Of a stretch of DNA of 64,000 nt, positions 23,940 through 35,830 are shown in pieces. This DNA is from Apodemus sylvaticus (taxonomy: Eukaryota; Chordata; Mammalia; Rodentia; Muridae): NCBI RefSeq assembly GCF_947179515.1, contig NC_067495.1, positions 90,143,889-90,207,888 of the forward strand, in the 5' to 3' direction. The stretch's first letter is position 1; every line of letters starts with the position of its first letter. Both the position numbers and the translations under genes were made by a program. A model generated the notes under the pieces. The model did not search any database. It was given only the letters and a program-made list of their open reading frames with translations, and had not been told where the DNA came from.

Positions 23940-24200
23940 TTATTAGACAGTTATACAATAAGACCTATATCTCTCTATATATAAACAAAATTTCTATATA
24001 CCTATAATGGATTCTGCTTCCTTTTTTCATCCATTCTCTATTATCTGCTTTCAAGCTCTACCAGCATCCTTCTTCCTCATATTTCTCTTTGCAAGATGCA
24101 TCACTTAGGGTTTTGTTTATTAGGACCATCTCTATGGCAGTTGAATTAGAACTGTCCATTGGTGACTGGTAGGGTCCTGGCAGAGACATAGCTAAAACCA
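23940..24200 (-). mobile_element. Possible old L1 3'-UTR fragment
   Basis: 'tgttt.attaggaccatctctatggcagttgaattagaactgtccattggtg' resembles part of the minus strand of an Lx-class 3' UTR. Weak, with no TSD. Confidence 0.35.
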
Positions 24201-24715
24201 CTGATGCCTTGATTTTCTCTACTTTTGACATATAACATTTTAAAATACTTTCAAGAACAGGGGATAGTTGAGCAGAGAGGTTAAATTGGTATGGGATTGT
24301 GAGGACATGGCAGAGGACAGAATGAGAGAATACATGATACTAAAAGCATTATGAAATATTTTTACACACTGTAGTACAAAACCTCTTAAATATGTAAATG
24401 TGCATATATAGAAGTGTTTTAAAGGAGTTATCATGCAGCGTGGGAGGGTTATAAATGATCCTACTAGACACCACAGGCTAACAATTAAAAATCCAATTCT
24501 TTTGGAGGCCTGGGAAGGTGAGGTTCCATGTAACCCTAAATATTATAGGTTATTTCCAATGTTAATAGTTCCTTTCAGAACTTGATATTAAGACATGATT
24601 GCTCAAGATTCCATATAATTGAATCACAGGATACAGGAAATCAAAATGATACTCACCTGGAAACTTCTCTAGCTGCTGGATTTCATATTGCTAGAAGGTA
24701 CTGTGAGTGTACCTG
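24201..24715. other. No recognised feature
   Basis: A/T-rich sequence with only chance open frames. Confidence 0.35.
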
Positions 24716-25097
24716 TCCTAGTTAGAGTTAGTATTGCAATGGTGAAGCACCTCAACCAAAAGCAATGGAAAGGAAAGTTTTCTTTTGGCTTATATATCCA
24801 TGTCATAATACTTCACTGAAGGAAGTCAGAGAAGGAAATCAAAGCAAGAAACCTGGAGGTAGAAGCTGATGGAGAAGCCCAGGGAGGAGTGCTACTTCCT
24901 GGCTTGCTCTCTATGGCTTGTTCAGTCAGCTTTCTTATAGATGCTAGGATCATCAGCCCAGGGATGGCACCACCCAAAACAGGGTGAGCCATCATCCCTT
25001 ATTAATTAAGAAAGTTTTCTACAGCTGGACTGATGGAGGCATCTTCTTGATTGAGATTTCATTCTTTCAGATGATTCTACCTAGGTCAAGTTCATAA
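24716..25097 (-). mobile_element. MaLR-class LTR
   Basis: The left end 'tcctagttagagttagtattgcaatgg' and internal 'ggaagtcagagaaggaaatc', 'aacctggaggtagaagctgatg', 'cagcccagggatggcaccaccca' and 'aattaagaaa' are the marks of a common rodent MaLR LTR on the minus strand. It ends with 'aggtcaagttcataaatt'. Open frames in it are incidental. Confidence 0.75.
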
Positions 25098-25479
25098 ATT
25101 GCTAGAAGGCAAGCGTATTTGTTTTTCTCCTTATATACAAGGTTCTTCACATAATAAATATCCTATACATGTTCCTAAGTGAGAACCTCCAAAGTACATT
25201 TAATACTTAATTGTTACTTAATTTTATAATACATTTTACTACATTTGCTTTTCATCAATTGGAAAGCAAATTAAATATTACTGAAATTATAATTGAATGT
25301 TATATAAGAAGAGTTCTGTTCTTCAAAAGATATTATAAAATACTCACTTAGCTCTAAAAAATGAAGAGAATTTAAAAAGAAACAAGGAAGAGAGATTATT
25401 TATTTTTAAAGAACATAACAGAAGCCAAGATTCAAAATTTATAAAAAAATTTCCAACATATATCTTTCAAGCATCAATT
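25098..25479. other. AT-rich DNA, nothing recognised
   Basis: No repeat or gene signature seen. Confidence 0.35.
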
Positions 25480-25765
25480 ATATTTAATATTAACTCTTCA
25501 TTGTATAATACTTTCAGATTTACAAAATTTCCAAACTACTAAAAAAATCCCTATATACCCTCTACCAAACTTCTCTCAGTTTAACATCTTACATAATAAC
25601 AGTATACTTATCAAAATTAGTATAGTAATTTTGAAACAATTTTTTAATCTAGAGAACTCATTAAAATATAGCAAATTAGAACCCATTATATTCTTAAGGA
25701 TCCCACACAATTGGTTTTCATTTGTCCTTAGTAAAGTCTTCTATTTCTCTCCTTGTTTCATGGCA
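25480..25765. mobile_element. Possible ancient mammalian L1 3'-UTR remnant
   Basis: The order 'ccctatataccctctaccaaact', 'aacatcttacataa', 'caattggttttcatttgtccttagtaaagtct', 'ctccttgtttcatggcaatg' resembles a 3'-UTR region of ancient mammalian L1s. Low confidence. Confidence 0.35.
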
Positions 25766-25944
25766 ATGTTAATTTCTTATAGATGCCATGGTAAATGACC
25801 ACAGTGTATATATTAAAAGCAAACAAACAAAGAAACATTGATTAACCTGTCTGTTTTTATGTTGATACCATGCAGTTCTTATTACTATTGCCATGTAGTA
25901 CAATTTGAAACTGGGGATGGTCATATCTTAAAATGTTTTGTTGT

Positions 25945-26549
25945 CCATTAGAAACAATGAATTCATGAAATTCTTAGACAAATGGATGGAGCTGAAGAAC
26001 ATCATACTAAGTGAGGTAACCCAGTCTCAAAAGATCGATCATGGTATGCACTCACTGATAAGTGGATATTATCTTAGAAACTTTGAATTCCCAAGACATA
26101 ATCCACATATTAAATGATGTCCAAAAAGAATGGAGGAGTTGCCCCTGGTTCTGGAAAGACTCAGTGCAAGAGTATAGGGGAATTCCAGAACAGGGAAGCG
26201 GGAAGGGGTAGATGGAGGAACAGGGGGAGGGAAGGAGGCTTATGGGACTTGCGGGGAGTGGGAACCCAGAAAAGAGGAAATCATTTGAAATGTAAATAAA
26301 AAATATATCAATAAAAAATAATGAAGATACATCACTCAAGCATTCACCATTTTATAACATTTGAATTTGAATTGTGCAACTCTGTTATGTATTCAAAATA
26401 TTTAATCAAAACCATGATAAAATTATACCAGTATATTTATGAGACATAAGTGAAATCATGTTAGGAGAATAACATGTTCATTATATAATTTTTACAAGAA
26501 GACAAATACTTGTATGTTTGTGTTAAAAGATAAATGTCAGTGATATTAA
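25945..26549 (+). mobile_element. 5'-truncated L1 with candidate 3' transduction
   Basis: The L1 part (25945-about 26320) starts at the last ORF2 codons (attagaaacaatgaattc), reads through the ORF2 stop and 3' UTR and ends 'aaatgtaaataaaaaa...aataaaaaataatg'. It is followed by 26321-26549, which is not L1. The perfect 15-bp repeat aaaatgttttgttgt lies directly before the L1 (25930-25944) and directly after the non-L1 tail (26550-26564). The left site reads TCTT/AAAA. The simplest reading is one insertion with 229 bp of co-mobilised 3' flank. Confidence 0.7.
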
Positions 26550-27435
26550 AAAATGTTTTGTTGTACAGGATCATGTTAGCTATGCTAGAAATTTTGTTTT
26601 TCATATACAGTTAATAATTTTTCTTTCCTGCATCTCCTTTTGACAGAAGGAATTCTGGACCAATATTTTTGAAGTGGGTGGGCGGCCCAATCTTTCAAAT
26701 GGAGGCCATGACTATGCACTGGATATGGTCTCTACAGGTTCTATCTCCACTTTGTTGGGTATTTCAGCTAAAGCCCTCATTGTTTGGTCTCTTTTGGGAC
26801 CATGGCATCTGTGACTTTCTAGTAGCTACCGCTGTTACCCCTACTGCTACACACCTATTTTCAAAGTTTTGAGCCTCTGTACTTTTTCGTATCCTCCCAT
26901 ATATGTACTTTCCCACTTTTTCTCTCCCCCTCCTCCCTCCCAGATACCTCTCTCCCTCTACTTCCAAGAGATTATTCTCTTCCCCCTACTGAGTAGTACT
27001 GTAGCATCCACACTTTGGTCTGATCTTTCTTCTTGAGTTTCATATGGTCTATGACTTGCATTGTGGGTATTCTGAGCTTTGCTTTTGGCCAATATCCAAA
27101 TCAGTGAATACATGCCATCTGTGATCTTTTGTGACTGGGTTACCATACTTGGGATGATATTTTCAAGTTGTATTCATTTGCCCGTGAATTTCATGAAATG
27201 GTTGATTTTAACAGCTGAGTAGTACTCCATTGTGTAAATATACCTCATTTTCTGTATTCATTACTCTGTTGATGGGCATTTGGGTTCTTTACAGCTTCTG
27301 GCTATTATAAATAAGGATACAATGAACATAGTGGAGCATGTGTCCTTATTACATGTTGGAGCATCTTCTGTGTATAAGCCCAGGAGTAGTATAGCTGGCT
27401 CCTAAGGTAGTACTATATGTCCAATTTTCTGAGGA

Positions 27436-28062
27436 ATTAGGGCAGAACCTGAAGGAAAGGCTATCCAGAGACTGCCCCATGTAGGGATCCATCTCATCTA
27501 CAGAAAACAAACCCAGACACCATTGCTAATGCCATGAAGTGCTTACTGATAGGAGCCCATTATAGCTGTCCCCTGAGGTGGTCTTCCAGAGACAAACCAA
27601 TATAGACAGATAGAGATATACACAGCCAAACATTGGACTGAGTGTGGGGACCCCAATAGGGAAATAAGGGTAAGAATTGTAGAAGCTGAAGGTGTTTGCA
27701 ACCTCATAGGAAGAACAACAATATTAACCAACCAGACCACCCAAAACTCCCAGGGACTAAACTACCAACCAAAGAGTAAAGAAGGGGTACCCATAGCTCC
27801 AGCTGGATATATAGCAGAGGACTGCCTTATCTAGCATTACTAGAAGGGGAGACCATTGTTCCTGTGGGGACTTGATGACCCAGGATAAAAGAAAAGAAAG
27901 TTAGGCTACTGAGGCAGGAGTGGGCGGGTGGGTAAGTACCCTCATAGAATCAGGGGGAGGGAGGAGGGTATGGGGTGCGTGTCGAGGGGAAACTGGTACA
28001 GGGGATAACATTTGAAATGTAAATAAATAAAATAACCTAAAATCCCAATAAATAAAACAAAA
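27436..28062 (+). mobile_element. Old murine L1 3'-UTR/3'-end fragment, inserted in the old minus-strand L1
   Basis: It contains 'gaaggaaaggctatccagagactgcccca', 'acaccattgctaatgcc', 'gaagaacaacaatatt' and 'aaactaccaaccaaagag', and ends 'aacatttgaaatgtaaataaataaa'. The orientation is opposite to the surrounding old L1. A second copy of the same region is at 57300-57930. No TSD was found. Confidence 0.8.
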
Positions 28063-28730
28063 TAAAATTTGATAAACAACTGATCTTTCAAGGTGTGTAG
28101 GAATTTTGATGGGAATTGCACTGGATCTGTAGATTGCTTTTGGTAAAATGGCTATTTTCACTGTTAATCCTACCTATCCACAAGCATGAGAGATATTTCC
28201 ATCTTCTTTTATCTTTTTCAATCTCTTACTCCAGAGACTTGATGTTCTTGTCACATAGATCTTTCACTTGTTTGATTAGAGTTGCACCAAGATAGTTTAT
28301 AACATTCATGGCTATTGTAATGGGTAATGTTTCACTAATTTCTTTCTCTGCCTGTTTATCATTTGTATAAAGAAGGGCTACTAATTCTTTGAGTTAATTG
28401 TGTATCCAGCTATATTTGAATGTGCTTATTAGTTATAGTATTTCTCTGTTAATACTTAGGGGGGTCATTATGTACACTATCATATCATGTGCAAATAGTG
28501 AGACTTTGACTTCTTTCCAATCTGTATCCATTTAATCTTCTTTAGTTGTCTTATTGCTCTGGATAGAACTTCAAGTACTATATGGAATAGACAGGGAGAG
28601 ATTGGGTACCTTTCTCTTGTCCTTGATTTTAGTAGAATTCCTTTAAGTTTCCCTCAATTTAATTTGGTGTTGGCTTTCGCTGCATATCACCTTTATTTTG
28701 TTTTGAAATACTTACCTTTCAAAATCTTTT

Positions 28731-31700
28731 TTTTAAATATTTTTATTTGCTATATTCTTTGTTTACATTCCAAATGATTTCCCCTTTCCCAGATCCCCCC
28801 TCCCCATATGTCCCATAAACCTTCTTCTCGCTACCCATTCTCCAATCACCCCCCTCCTTTTTCTCTGTCCTTATTCCCCTCCAAAGCTAGATCAATACTT
28901 TCCAGGATCAGGACCCTCTCCATACTTCTTCATGGGACTCATTTGTTATGCAATTTGTGCCTTCTGTATTCAGAGATTCTGGGCGAATTAATATCCACTT
29001 ATCAGAGATTGTATTCCATGTGTATTCTTTTGTGATTGGGTTACCTCACTTAGGATGATATTTTCCAGATCCAACCATTTGCCTAACAATTTTGTGAATT
29101 CATTGTTTCTAATTGCTGAGTAGTATTCCATTGTATAAATATGCCACATTTTCTGTATCCATTCCTCCTTTGAGGGACATCTGGCTTCTTTCCAGCTTCT
29201 GGCTATTATAAATAAGGCTGCTATGAACATAATGGAGCATGTGTCTTTATTGCATGCTGGGGAATCCTTTGGGTATATGCCCAGGAGAGGTATAGCAGGG
29301 TCCTCTGGAAGTGTCATGTCCAGTTTTCTGAGGGACCACCAGACTGATTTCCAAAGTAGTTGTACAATCTTACAGCGCCACCAAGCAGTGGAGAAGAGTT
29401 CCTCTTTCTCCACATCCTCAACAGCACCTGCTGTCTCCTGAGTTTTTGACCTTAGCCTTTCTGACTGGTATAAAGTGAAATCTCAGGGTTCTGTTGATTT
29501 GCATTTCCATAATGACTAATGATGTTGAGCATTTCTTAGGGTGCCTCTTGGCCATCCAAATTTCCTCAGGTAAAAATTCTTTGTTTAGATCTGTACCCCA
29601 TTTTTAATAGGGTTATTTGGTTCCCTGGGGTCTAACTTCTTGAATTCTTTGTATATATTGGATATTAGCCCTCTATTAGATATAGGGTTGGTGAATATCC
29701 TTTCCCAAATTGTTGGTTGTCATTTTGTTCTTTTAACAGTGTCCTTTGCCTTACAGAAACTTTGTAATTTTATGAAGTCCCATTTGTCAATTCTGGATCT
29801 TAGAGCATAAGCTATTGGAGTTCTGTTCAGGAACTTTTCCCCTGTACCCATGTCCTCAAGGGTTTTCCCCAGTTTCTTTTCTATTAGTTTCAGTGTGTCT
29901 GGTTTTACTTGTAGGTCCTTGATGCACTTGGAGTGGAGTTTAGTACATGAAGATAAGAATGGATCAATTCTGCATTCTTCTGCATGCTGACCTCCAATTG
30001 AACCAGCACCATTTCTTGAAAAGGCTATCTTTTTTTTCCACTGGATGTTTTCGGCTCCTTTCTCGAAGATCAAGTGACCATAGTTGTGTGGATTCATTTC
30101 TGGGTCTTCAATTCTATTCTATTGGTCCACTTGTCTGTCACTGTGCCAATACCATGCAGATTTTTAACACTATTGCTCTGTAGTATTGCTTGAAGTCAGG
30201 GATACTGATTCCCCCCATAATTTCTTTTGTTGTTGAGAATAGTTTTAGCTATCCTGGGTTTTTTGTTATTCCAGATGAATTTGAGAATTGCTTTTTCTAA
30301 CTCTGTGAAGAACTGAGTTGAGATTTTGATGGGGATTGCGTTGAATCTGTAGATTGCTTTTGGCAAGATGGCCATTTTAACTATATTAATCCTGCCAATC
30401 CACGAGCATGGCAGATTTTTCCATTTTCTGGGGTCTTCTTCGATTTCCTTCTTCAGAGACCTGATGGTCTTGTTGTATAGATCTTTCACTTGTTTGGTTA
30501 GAGTCACACCAAGATACTTTATATTGTTTGTGGCTATTGTGAAGGCTGTCATTTCCGGAACTTCTTTCTGAGCCTGCTTATTCTTTGAGTATAGGAATGC
30601 AACTGATTTGCTTGAGTTGATTTTATAACCAGCCACTTTGCTGAAGTTGTTTATCAGCTGTAGGAGTTCTCTGGTGGAGGATTTCAGGTCACTTAAGTAG
30701 ACTATCCTGTCATCTGCAAATAGTGATAATTTGATTTCTTCCTTTCCAATTTGTATCACTTTGACCTCCTTATGTTGTCTAATTGCGCTAGCTAGAACTT
30801 CAAGTACTATATTGAAAAGATATGGAGAGAGAGTACAGCCTTGTATAGTCCCTGAATTTAGTGGAATTGCTTTAAGTTTCTCTCCATTTAGTTTGATGTT
30901 GGCTACTGGTTTGCTGTAGAATGCTTTAAAGATGTTTAGGTATGGGCCTTGAATTCCTGTTCTTCCCAAGACTTTTAGCATGAAAGGATGCTGAATTTTG
31001 TCAAATGCTTTTTCTACTTCTAATGAGATGATCATATGGTTTTTTTCTTTGAGTTTGTTTATATGGTAGATTGCATTGATGGATTTCCTTGTATTGAACC
31101 ATCCCTGCATCCCTGGGATGAAGCCTACTTGATCATGGTGGATGATCATTTTGATGTGTTCTTGGATTCGGTTGGCAAGAATTTTATTAAGTATTTTTGC
31201 ATTAATATTCATAAAGGAAATTGGCCTGAAGTTCTCTTTCTTTGTTGGATCTTTGTGTGGTTTTGGTATCAGCGTAATTGTGGCTTCATAGAATGAGTTG
31301 GGTAGAGTTCCTTCTGTTTCTATTTTGTGGAATAGTTTGAAGAGTATTGGTGTTAGGTCTTCTATGAAGGTCTGACAGAATTCTGCACTGAAGCCATCTG
31401 GTCCCATGCTTTTTTTTGGTTGGGAGACTTTCTATGACCCTTTTTATTTCTTCAGGTGTTATGGGACGGTTTAGATGATCTATTTGATCCTGATTTAGTT
31501 TTGGTGTCTGATATCTGTCTAGGAAACTGTCCATTTCCTCCAGATTCTCCAGTTGTGTTGAGTATAGGCTTTTGTAGTAGGATCTAATGATTTTTTGAAT
31601 TTCCTCAGTTTCTGTTGTTATATCTCCCTTTTCTTTTCTAAGTTTGTTAATCTGTTTACTGTCTCTGTGCCCTTTGGTTAGTCTAGCTAAGGGTTTATCT

Positions 31701-31788
31701 ATCTTGTTGATTTTCTCAAAGAACCAGCTCCTGGTTTTGCTGATTCTTTGTATGGTTCTCTTTGTTTCTACTTGATTGATTTTGGCCC
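28731..31788 (-). mobile_element. 5'-truncated L1 (3.06 kb) nested in the old L1
   Basis: Poly-T, C-rich 3' UTR, ORF2 C-terminus and ORF2 RT domain follow in order, and the element stops within ORF2 upstream of the RT domain. TSDs aaaatctttt lie at 28721-28730 and 31789-31798. The older L1 continues without a gap across the TSD, which confirms the nesting. Confidence 0.9.
28988..31534 (-). pseudogene. L1 ORF2 pseudogene (RT domain and C-terminus)
   Basis: ORF2p would be the L1 endonuclease/reverse transcriptase. This copy lacks the endonuclease through 5' truncation. The best frame (30196-31407, 403 codons) holds the RT palm and thumb: FRPISFMNINAKILNKILANR, IQHPFMLKVLGRTGIQGPYLN, GCTLSPYLFNIVLEVL, and the catalytic FADD at LSLFADDRIVY, where R replaces the usual M. 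Later frames (29720-30097, 28988-29413) carry the C-terminus ending ...IQSLISGY. At least two frame changes separate these blocks and another separates 31286-31534 from the main frame, so no active enzyme is made. Confidence 0.9.
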
Positions 31789-31798
31789 AAAATCTTTT

Positions 31799-33150
31799 AT
31801 CATGAAATGATGCTGAATTTTGTTTAAGGAGTTTTAGGCATTCAATTAGATGATCATGTAATTGTTTTCCTTCACTTTGTTAGTATGGTGGAGTACTTTG
31901 ATAGATTTTAGTACGTTGAAGTTTCCATGCATGCCTGGAACAAAGCCTTCTTGATCATGGTGGATGATGTTTTTGATGCCTTCTTAAATACAGTTTGAAA
32001 GTACTTTATTGAGTATTTTTGTATCAATGTTCATAATGGATATTGGTCTGAAATTCTCTGTTAAGTCTTTGTGAAGTTAAGTGTTCCTTCTGTTTCTATT
32101 TTGTGAAATATTTTGAGGAAATTGATATTAGCTCTTCTTTGTAAATCGGATAGAAGTCTGAGCTATAACCACCTGGCCCTGGGCATTTATAATGGTTTGG
32201 AGACTTTTAGTGACTACTTCTATATCCTTAGGGGGTCATAGGATGATTTAAATTTTTTATCTGATCTTCATTTAACTTATGTAAGTGATAACTATCTAAA
32301 AATTTGTTCATTTCATTTAGATTTTCCAATTTTGTTGATTATAGGCTTTTGATGTAATACCTAATACTTTAGATATCCTCAGAGTTTGTAGTTATGTCTC
32401 CCTTTTCATTTGACTAATTTGGTTAGTTTGTATATTCTCACTCTGCCTTTTAGTTAGCTTGGCTAAGGGTTTGTCTGTCTTGCTAACTTTTTCAAAGAAC
32501 CAAATTTTTTTTTAGTTGATTATTTAAATTATTCTCTGTGTTTCTAATTTTTTGATTTCGGCACTGATTTTGATGAATTCCTGCCTTCTACTTTGATGGG
32601 AGATGGGATGTTGAAGTCCAGATTTAACCTAAGTTGGTATGATAGAATGCAGAGATAATTTCAATATTTTTATGTCTGTTGAAAATTTCTTTGTGTCCGG
32701 GTATATGGCCAATTTTGAAGAAGATTCCTAGGGGTGCTAAGAACAAGTTATATTGTTTTATGTTTTGGTAGAATATTGTGCAGATATCTCTTAGTTTCAT
32801 TTGATTTATAATGTCTCTCACTTTCATTATTTCTCTATTATTTTTTCCCTTTTCTTTTCTTTTTTTTTTAATGACATGTCCATTTAGGAGAGTGGAGTGT
32901 TGAAATCACCCACTATCAATGTGTGAGATTCAATATGTGATTTTAATTTTTAATAATCTTTCATTTTCAAATGTGGGTATCCTTGAATTTAGGACTTAAA
33001 TGTTCAGAATTGAGCAGTCACCATTGTGGATTTTTCCTTCGACAACTATAAAGTGTCATTCCCGGTCTCTTTTGATTAGTTTTTGTTGAAAATTTGTTTT
33101 ATTGTGTACTAAAATGACTACCTCAGCTTGCTTTTTGTGTCTATTTGCTT
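31799..33150 (-). pseudogene. Decayed ORF2 (mid and endonuclease part) of the old L1
   Basis: Recognisable as ORF2 only by nucleotide order: 'atgatgctgaattttgtttaagg', 'ccttcttgatcatggtggatgatg', 'ggagagtggagtgttgaaatcaccc' (the GDFNT endonuclease region) and 'cctcagcttgctttttgtgtctatttgcttggg'. No frame longer than about 67 codons survives. There are many in-frame stops and indels, consistent with great age. Confidence 0.75.
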
Positions 33151-33165
33151 GGGAAATACTTTTCT

Positions 33166-33828
33166 TTTTTTTAATTCGATATAATTTATTTACATTTCAA
33201 ATGATTTCCCTTTTCTAGCCCCCCCACTCCCCGAAAGTTCCATAAGTCCCCTTCTCTTCCCCTGTCCTCCCACCCACCCCTTCCCACTTCCCCGTTCTGC
33301 TTTTGCTGAATACTGTTTCACTGAGTCTTTCCAGAACCAGGGGCCACTCCTCCTTTCTTCTTGTACCTCATTTGTTGTGTGGATTATGTTTTGGGTATTC
33401 CAGTTTTCTAGGTTAATATCCACTTATTAGTGAGTGCATACCATGATTCACCTTTTGAGTCTGGGTTACCTCACTTAGTATGATATTCTCTAGCTCCATC
33501 CATTTGCCTAAGAATTTCATGAATTCATTGTTTCTAATGGCTGAATAGTACTCCACTGTGTAGATATACCACATTTTTTGCATCCACTCTTCTGTTGAGG
33601 GATACCTGGGTTCTTTCCAGCATCTGGCAATTATAAATAGAGCTGCTATGAACATAGTAGAACATGTATCCTTATTACATGGTGGGGAGTCTTCTGGGTA
33701 TATGCCCAGGAGTGGTATAGCAGGATCTTCTGGAAGTGAGGTGCCCAGTTTTTGGAGGAACCGCCAGACTGCTTTCCAGAGTGGTTGTACCAATTTGCAA
33801 CCCCACCAGTAGTGGAGGAGTGTTCCTC
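33166..33828 (-). mobile_element. Short 5'-truncated L1Md nested in the old L1, 15-bp TSD
   Basis: Poly-T and L1Md 3' UTR at the left, then the last 126 or so codons of ORF2 in one open frame (33413-33793; ...MEYYSAIRNNEF..., ...MHSLISGY). Flanks gggaaatacttttct (33151-33165) and gggaaataattttct (33829-33843) form a TSD with one mismatch. The old L1 resumes after it in register. Confidence 0.92.
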
Positions 33829-33843
33829 GGGAAATAATTTTCT

Positions 33844-34349
33844 ATCCCATTACTCTGAGGTAATATCTATCTTTTTTGCTGAGGTGTGTTTCTTGTATCA
33901 TGTGAGGGATTTTATTGTCTTGTTCCTGGGCTTCAGGGTCTGCTGCTATAGCAAATGGCTTATGGCTTAGTTTCTGAGTGGAGACAAAATGGAATGAATA
34001 GACCTCTTTATCACTTGGATCTGTAGTTCCTGTTCTCTTGCCTAACTTTTCCATCTCCAGTAGTCCCTCTGTTTGAGTTTTCTTTATTGTTTCTATTTCC
34101 ATTTTCAGGTTTTAAACAGTTTATTTCCTTCACATATTTGATTAGATTTAACTGTATTTCTTTAAGGGTATTATTCATTTCCTAATTAAAGCCTCCTGTC
34201 ATCTTCATAAGATTGGATTTAAAGTTGTTTTCTTCTGCTACAGCTGTGTTAGAATATCCAGGGCTTGCTGTGGTACGATAGATGGGCTCTGGTGGTGCCA
34301 TATTGCCCTGACTCTTGTTGATTATGTTCTTATTCAATCCTTTTGCCAT
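33844..34349 (-). pseudogene. Old L1 ORF1/ORF2 remnant with internal deletion
   Basis: The minus frames here start with an ORF1-like N-terminus (MAKGLNKNIINKSQGNM at about 34349) and later carry an ORF1 coiled-coil piece (MEKLGKRTGTTDPS region, near 34060). They then pass to the ORF2 endonuclease word QETHL (near 33890) in the same 86-codon frame. Most of ORF1, including its RRM and C-terminal domain, and the first codons of ORF2 are missing, so a deletion joined the two genes. No product is expected. Confidence 0.65.
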
Positions 34350-34860
34350 GAGGATTGACCTTGGTGCTAGGGAGGCAGATAAAGTTGTGGCATGAAAAAT
34401 AGAGTACAGGTGAACAGGGTGCAATTTGGTGCTGCTGGATGTACCTTAAAGGAAATTGGCAAGCAAGAGAACTTATATGAAGTTCTATCTTTTTTCTCTG
34501 GTGCTGGTGGGTTTCTCTGAATTCAGGCAAAACCATGTGCTGGAAAATGAATCTTAAGAGTCAGGAAGTAGCTCACCACAGATGGGTGTTTGACTAGGGG
34601 AACAGGAAGCAGATGATTGGGGGAAGTGTCTTATCCCACTCACTTGGTTATTTCTGGGAATGCAGGAAAAGCTGTGGGACCTTAAGTTGTATGCAGTGTC
34701 AGGGTGTAGTTCACAGATTCTGGGTGTACCCAGTAGGACCAGGCAGGCAGGAAATTGGAGATGGAAATTTTCACCTGGATGATCCTGTCTTTGTTGTTTA
34801 ACACTTAGGTAAAATGATAAGGCCTAGGTATCTGTTACTTGTCTAGTCTGCCATTTTTTG
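34350..34860 (-). other. Probable 5' UTR of the old L1
   Basis: About 510 bp upstream (minus strand) of the ORF1-like start. There are no obvious tandem monomers. It ends near ctagtctgccattttttg, whose minus-strand form recalls the CCA-type start of L1 5' UTRs. The assignment is by position. Confidence 0.5.
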
Positions 34861-34879
34861 TGCTATTACTAATGCCATA

Positions 34880-35550
34880 GGGAAACTTTCTCATAGGCTA
34901 TTACTAGGAAGTTCTTTGCTCTGAAGTTCTTGGAAATAAGTCACAACATAAATCAGTTAAAACTGTTTTGAATAGTTAGGCACAATAAGCTTGGACCTGA
35001 ACCAATCATGTAGCAGTACTTCCTACACCTTCCTATAAACTTTTATGATATTTGCCTTTATAAGCTGCCCCTGGGATAGGCCTCAACATAAGAGACACAG
35101 GGTACCTGTTTAGAATAAGACTTCCATTTTGAGCAAGGTTCAAATAAAGTTTAAGATCCCAAGAACTCCCTGGTAATTGACAACCTACTTGGCAGAAAAA
35201 GACATGTAATTGTGTCATTGATATCCTGGTTGGCAAGTTAAGACATGAATCTCAGATAAGGCCAGTCCTCTGCCACAGTTGAATACCCCAGAATCTAGGA
35301 ACAGTGACATATTCCAAAGAACATGGGGAACAAAGACATGTTCCAAAGAAAATCCCCTCTCCCTAAGTCTTAATTGGTGAACTGGGCACAGATATTTGGG
35401 AATTTTAGGCTTAACAGCCCTGTAGGATCTTTATTATGGCCCTCAAGAATCAGTCCTGATGCATATGCTAAATAAACTATCCCTGTGTGACTGAGATTAG
35501 TATCTGTGCTTTTTGTGATTTGACTCTTGGACCCCAATATTTATCTTGAT
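34880..35550 (+). mobile_element. Possible ERV LTR
   Basis: A TATA-like tttataagctgcccc near 35058, a polyadenylation-like aaataaact near 35469 followed by a T/G-rich stretch, and a terminal 'ttggaccccaat' near 35528 give the layout of an LTR (U3-R-U5). No coding domains accompany it. Borders and family are uncertain. Confidence 0.35.
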
Positions 35551-35607
35551 TATAATGCAGGCAAGTTATTTTCCGTGGTGATATGCATGTTAGAAATGCC
35601 ATAACAA

Positions 35608-35772
35608 GCCGGGCGGTGGTGGCGCACGCCTGTAATCCCAGCACTTGGGAGGCAGAGGCAGGCGGATTTCTGAGTTCGAGGCCAGCCTGGTCTACAGAGT
35701 GAGTTCCAGGACAGCCAGGGCTACACAGAGAAACTCTGTCTCAAAAAAACAAATCCAAAAAAAAAAAAAAAA
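35608..35772 (+). mobile_element. B1 SINE with 16-bp perfect TSD
   Basis: Complete B1 from gccgggcggtggtggcgc through gtctc, plus an A-rich tail. Perfect TSDs agaaatgccataacaa at 35592-35607 and 35773-35788. Low divergence suggests a recent insertion. Confidence 0.97.
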
Positions 35773-35830
35773 AGAAATGCCATAACAAATAAGACTGTGT
35801 TGTTCTTAATACATCAATAGATATATGTTC

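Larger units (their letters stand above)
26650..34860 (-). mobile_element. Very old, nearly full-length L1 broken by three later L1s
   Basis: Minus-strand pieces lie in L1 order: 3' UTR and ORF2 C-terminus (about 26650-27435), ORF2 RT region (about 28085-28730), ORF2 mid and endonuclease part (31789-33165), ORF2 N-terminus, ORF1 N-terminal half and 5' UTR (33829-about 34860). The sequences across the 28730/31789 and 33165/33829 joints are continuous when the later L1s are removed. All reading frames are ruined by substitutions and indels, much more than in the nested copies. Confidence 0.75.

Noticed and set aside
30196..31407. 403-codon RT-bearing frame as a functional reverse transcriptase gene
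   Set aside because: It is a 5'-truncated L1 ORF2 without the endonuclease, without a natural start and broken downstream.
35058..35480. TATA-like and AATAAA-like motifs considered as a host promoter and gene end
   Set aside because: The spacing and terminal sequence fit an LTR better, and there is no open frame between them.
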